This document shows, piece by piece, positions 62,136 to 64,000 of a stretch of DNA of 64,000 bases. The stretch comes from Gillisia sp. CAL575 (lineage in GTDB: Bacteria; Bacteroidota; Bacteroidia; Flavobacteriales; Flavobacteriaceae). Position 1 is the stretch's first letter. Each line of letters opens with the position of its first letter. The notes under the pieces are model-generated. The model did no database searches, was not told the DNA's origin, and worked only from the letters and a program-made list of their open reading frames with translations. Where the stretch lies: the NCBI RefSeq assembly GCF_000403785.1, contig NZ_APHJ01000021.1:671796-735795 (forward strand), read 5' to 3'. The position numbers and the translations under genes were made by a program.

Positions 62136-63488
62136 ATGTTTAAAAAAATATTAATTGCCAACAGGGGGGAGATCGCATTGCGAATTATCCGTACCTGCAG
62201 GGAAATGGGTATAAAAACCGTAGCGGTATATTCTACTGCAGATGCTGAAAGTCTTCACGTAAGATTTGCAGACGAAGCAGTTTGTATAGGTCCGCCACCG
62301 AGTAACCTTTCTTATTTAAAAATATCAAACATCATTGCAGCTGCAGAAATCACCAATGCAGATGCCATACATCCAGGATATGGATTTTTAGCAGAAAACT
62401 CAAAATTCTCTAAGATCTGTCAAGAACATAACATCAAATTTATTGGTGCTAGTCCAGAGATGATCGATCAAATGGGAGATAAAGCTTCTGCCAGAGCAAC
62501 TATGATGGCTGCAGGAGTTCCTTGTATCCCAGGATCTGAAGGATTGCTTAAAGATTATGCAGATTGTTTAAAGACTGCTAAAGGAATGGGCTTTCCGGTA
62601 ATGTTAAAAGCTACCGCCGGTGGTGGTGGAAAAGGAATGCGTGCCGTAATGAAAGAAGAGAATCTGCAAACAGCATGGGACTCTGCTCGACAAGAATCGG
62701 CTGCTGCCTTTGGAAATGACGGAATGTATATGGAAAAACTCATCTTAGAGCCTCGCCATATCGAAATCCAAATTGTTGGAGATAGCACAGGAAAAGCATG
62801 TCACCTTTCAGAAAGAGATTGCTCTATCCAGAGAAGACACCAAAAACTTACAGAAGAAACTCCGTCTCCTTTCATGACAGATAAGTTGAGAAAGCAAATG
62901 GGAGATGCAGCGGTTAAAGCGGCAGAATTCATTAGATATGAAGGAGCTGGAACTGTTGAATTCTTGGTAGACAAGCATAGGAATTTCTACTTTATGGAAA
63001 TGAATACTCGTATCCAGGTAGAACATCCAATAACAGAACAGGTAATAGATTACGATCTTATTCGGGAGCAGATTTTAGTTGCGGCCGGAATACCGCTTTC
63101 AGGAAAGAATTATTTCCCAAAACTGCACTCTATAGAATGTAGAATTAATGCAGAAGATCCTTATCACGACTTTAGACCTTCTCCAGGGAAGATCACAAAT
63201 TTACACGCTCCAGGTGGTCATGGTGTGAGAATAGATACGCACGTTTATAGCGGATATTCTATTCCTCCAAATTACGATTCCATGATCGCGAAATTGATCA
63301 CCACTGCCCAGACTAGAGAAGAGGCAATCAGTAAAATGAAACGTGCCTTGGATGAATTCGTTATAGAAGGTGTAAAAACTACTATTCCCTTCCACAGGCA
63401 GTTAATGGACCATCCAGATTATGTAGATGGTAATTACACTACCAAATTTATGGAAGACTTCAAAATGGATGCCATTAAAGAAGAATAA
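62136..63488 (+). CDS. accC: Biotin carboxylase of acetyl-CoA carboxylase
   Basis: 450 aa ATP-grasp enzyme that carboxylates biotin on AccB. N-terminal [30 protein letters not shown], the glycine loop [11 protein letters not shown] near 165, [44 protein letters not shown] near 290 and the C-terminal [18 protein letters not shown] are all present. Last gene of fabH-accB-accC, ended by a terminator. Confidence 0.97.
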   Translation: MFKKILIANRGEIALRIIRTCREMGIKTVAVYSTADAESLHVRFADEAVCIGPPPSNLSYLKISNIIAAAEITNADAIHPGYGFLAENSKFSKICQEHNIKFIGASPEMIDQMGDKASARATMMAAGVPCIPGSEGLLKDYADCLKTAKGMGFPVMLKATAGGGGKGMRAVMKEENLQTAWDSARQESAAAFGNDGMYMEKLILEPRHIEIQIVGDSTGKACHLSERDCSIQRRHQKLTEETPSPFMTDKLRKQMGDAAVKAAEFIRYEGAGTVEFLVDKHRNFYFMEMNTRIQVEHPITEQVIDYDLIREQILVAAGIPLSGKNYFPKLHSIECRINAEDPYHDFRPSPGKITNLHAPGGHGVRIDTHVYSGYSIPPNYDSMIAKLITTAQTREEAISKMKRALDEFVIEGVKTTIPFHRQLMDHPDYVDGNYTTKFMEDFKMDAIKEE

Positions 63489-63494
63489 CTTATA

Positions 63495-63520
63495 AGCCTC
63501 GAATTTTCGAGGCTTTTTTT
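63495..63520 (+). terminator. Terminator after accC
   Basis: Perfect stem AGCCTCGAA (63495-63503) / TTCGAGGCT (63506-63514) followed by a run of T to 63520. Confidence 0.92.
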
Positions 63521-64000
63521 ATGGGGTTTCCGCTCCAAAAAGAGCGGCCGGGCTATTCGCTTTTAGTCCCAACACATAAAAATGTATTGGGAGCTACCCG
63601 CTACTATCCCTAACCCTTTTTTTATGATAGTAGAATGCCACATGGAGGTAGAAATGTGAACTAATTACAGCACATCGAAAATGTCATCCTGAACGCAGTG
63701 AAGGATCTCAATGGAGCAATATTCCTACTATTAAAAAAGATCCCTCCTGCCGTCGGGATGACAAAGAAAAGCCAATTGTCCCTTCGAGCGGAGTCGAGAA
63801 GTCTTTTCGCCTACTAAAATTTTCTCACAGATCTCACAGGTTCCCTAATATTTATCTGCGTTTATCAGCGTAATCTGCGGGATTATTTTTTATCATTTCA
63901 CCGCCCTCTACAAAATTGTGAAACCGGATCTCAACTCCGAAGATTTTCTTCAGTTTTACAATAAATTACTTGAAGGATAGCGAAGAAACTCAATAAAACA
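63521..64000. repeat. Non-coding block of dispersed-repeat-like sequences
   Basis: No credible gene. Contains GCTC/GAGC hairpin followed by GGCCGGGCTATTCGC (63531-63558), an 80-bp fold-back unit (63683-63762) in which GTCATCC pairs with GGATGAC and GGATCT with AGATCC, a CTTCGA/TCGAGAAG near-palindrome (about 63782-63801) and ATCTGCGTTTATCAGCG then TAATCTGCGGG (about 63856-63882). Units of this look recur in Flavobacteriia intergenic regions; copy number cannot be checked here. Confidence 0.55.

Overview
The window is AT-rich DNA of a Bacteroidota species, most probably a marine-type member of the Flavobacteriaceae (Gramella/Christiangramia-like is a guess from general resemblance only). The signs are three SusC/SusD pairs, -7 promoter boxes of the Bacteroidota form TAnnTTTG, a PID-CTERM sorting tail, and Bfm/Mob-type mobilisation genes.

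Layout. (1) 1-2815: tail of a Na+/H+ antiporter and lepA, convergent on a shared terminator. (2) 3317-30846: a 27 kb locus that reads as a complete machine for using peptidoglycan fragments. It holds two SusC/SusD outer-membrane import pairs, GH20 and GH3 hexosaminidases, a DigH-like GHL10 hydrolase, an amidase, an NlpC/P60 peptidase, an L-Ala-D/L-Glu epimerase, MurQ etherase, a NagB-deacetylase fusion, three candidate inner-membrane permeases and a ROK regulator. Together they would cut murein outside the cytoplasm, import sugars and peptides, and feed MurNAc/GlcNAc to fructose-6-P and murein peptides to L-amino acids. (3) 30986-36644: a TonB-type outer-membrane protein, then housekeeping genes dusB, an FtsX-type permease, rbfA and methylmalonyl-CoA epimerase.

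(4) 36838-57118: a 20.3 kb integrative element inserted in the 3' end of a CAU-anticodon tRNA gene, probably tRNA-Ile2. A 44-bp piece of the tRNA is repeated at the right end, a tyrosine integrase sits beside it, and a 22-bp double-motif repeat lies just inside both ends. The left half is a decayed replication/mobilisation module: an excisionase-like HTH protein, a helicase, a primase with an in-frame stop, a truncated MobC and a frameshifted BfmA. No relaxase is seen. The right half is metabolic cargo: hutH-hutU, a LysR regulator, a SusC/SusD pair, a PepSY membrane protein and a 2Fe-2S flavin reductase. This combination of the first two histidine-degradation enzymes with an outer-membrane importer and a reductase pair is the most unusual gene set in the window.

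(5) 57119-63520: a small PID-CTERM protein, ribE, pdxA, and the conserved run DUF177-rpmF-fabH-accB-accC. (6) 63521-64000: non-coding DNA dense with fold-back repeats of the kind dispersed in genomes.
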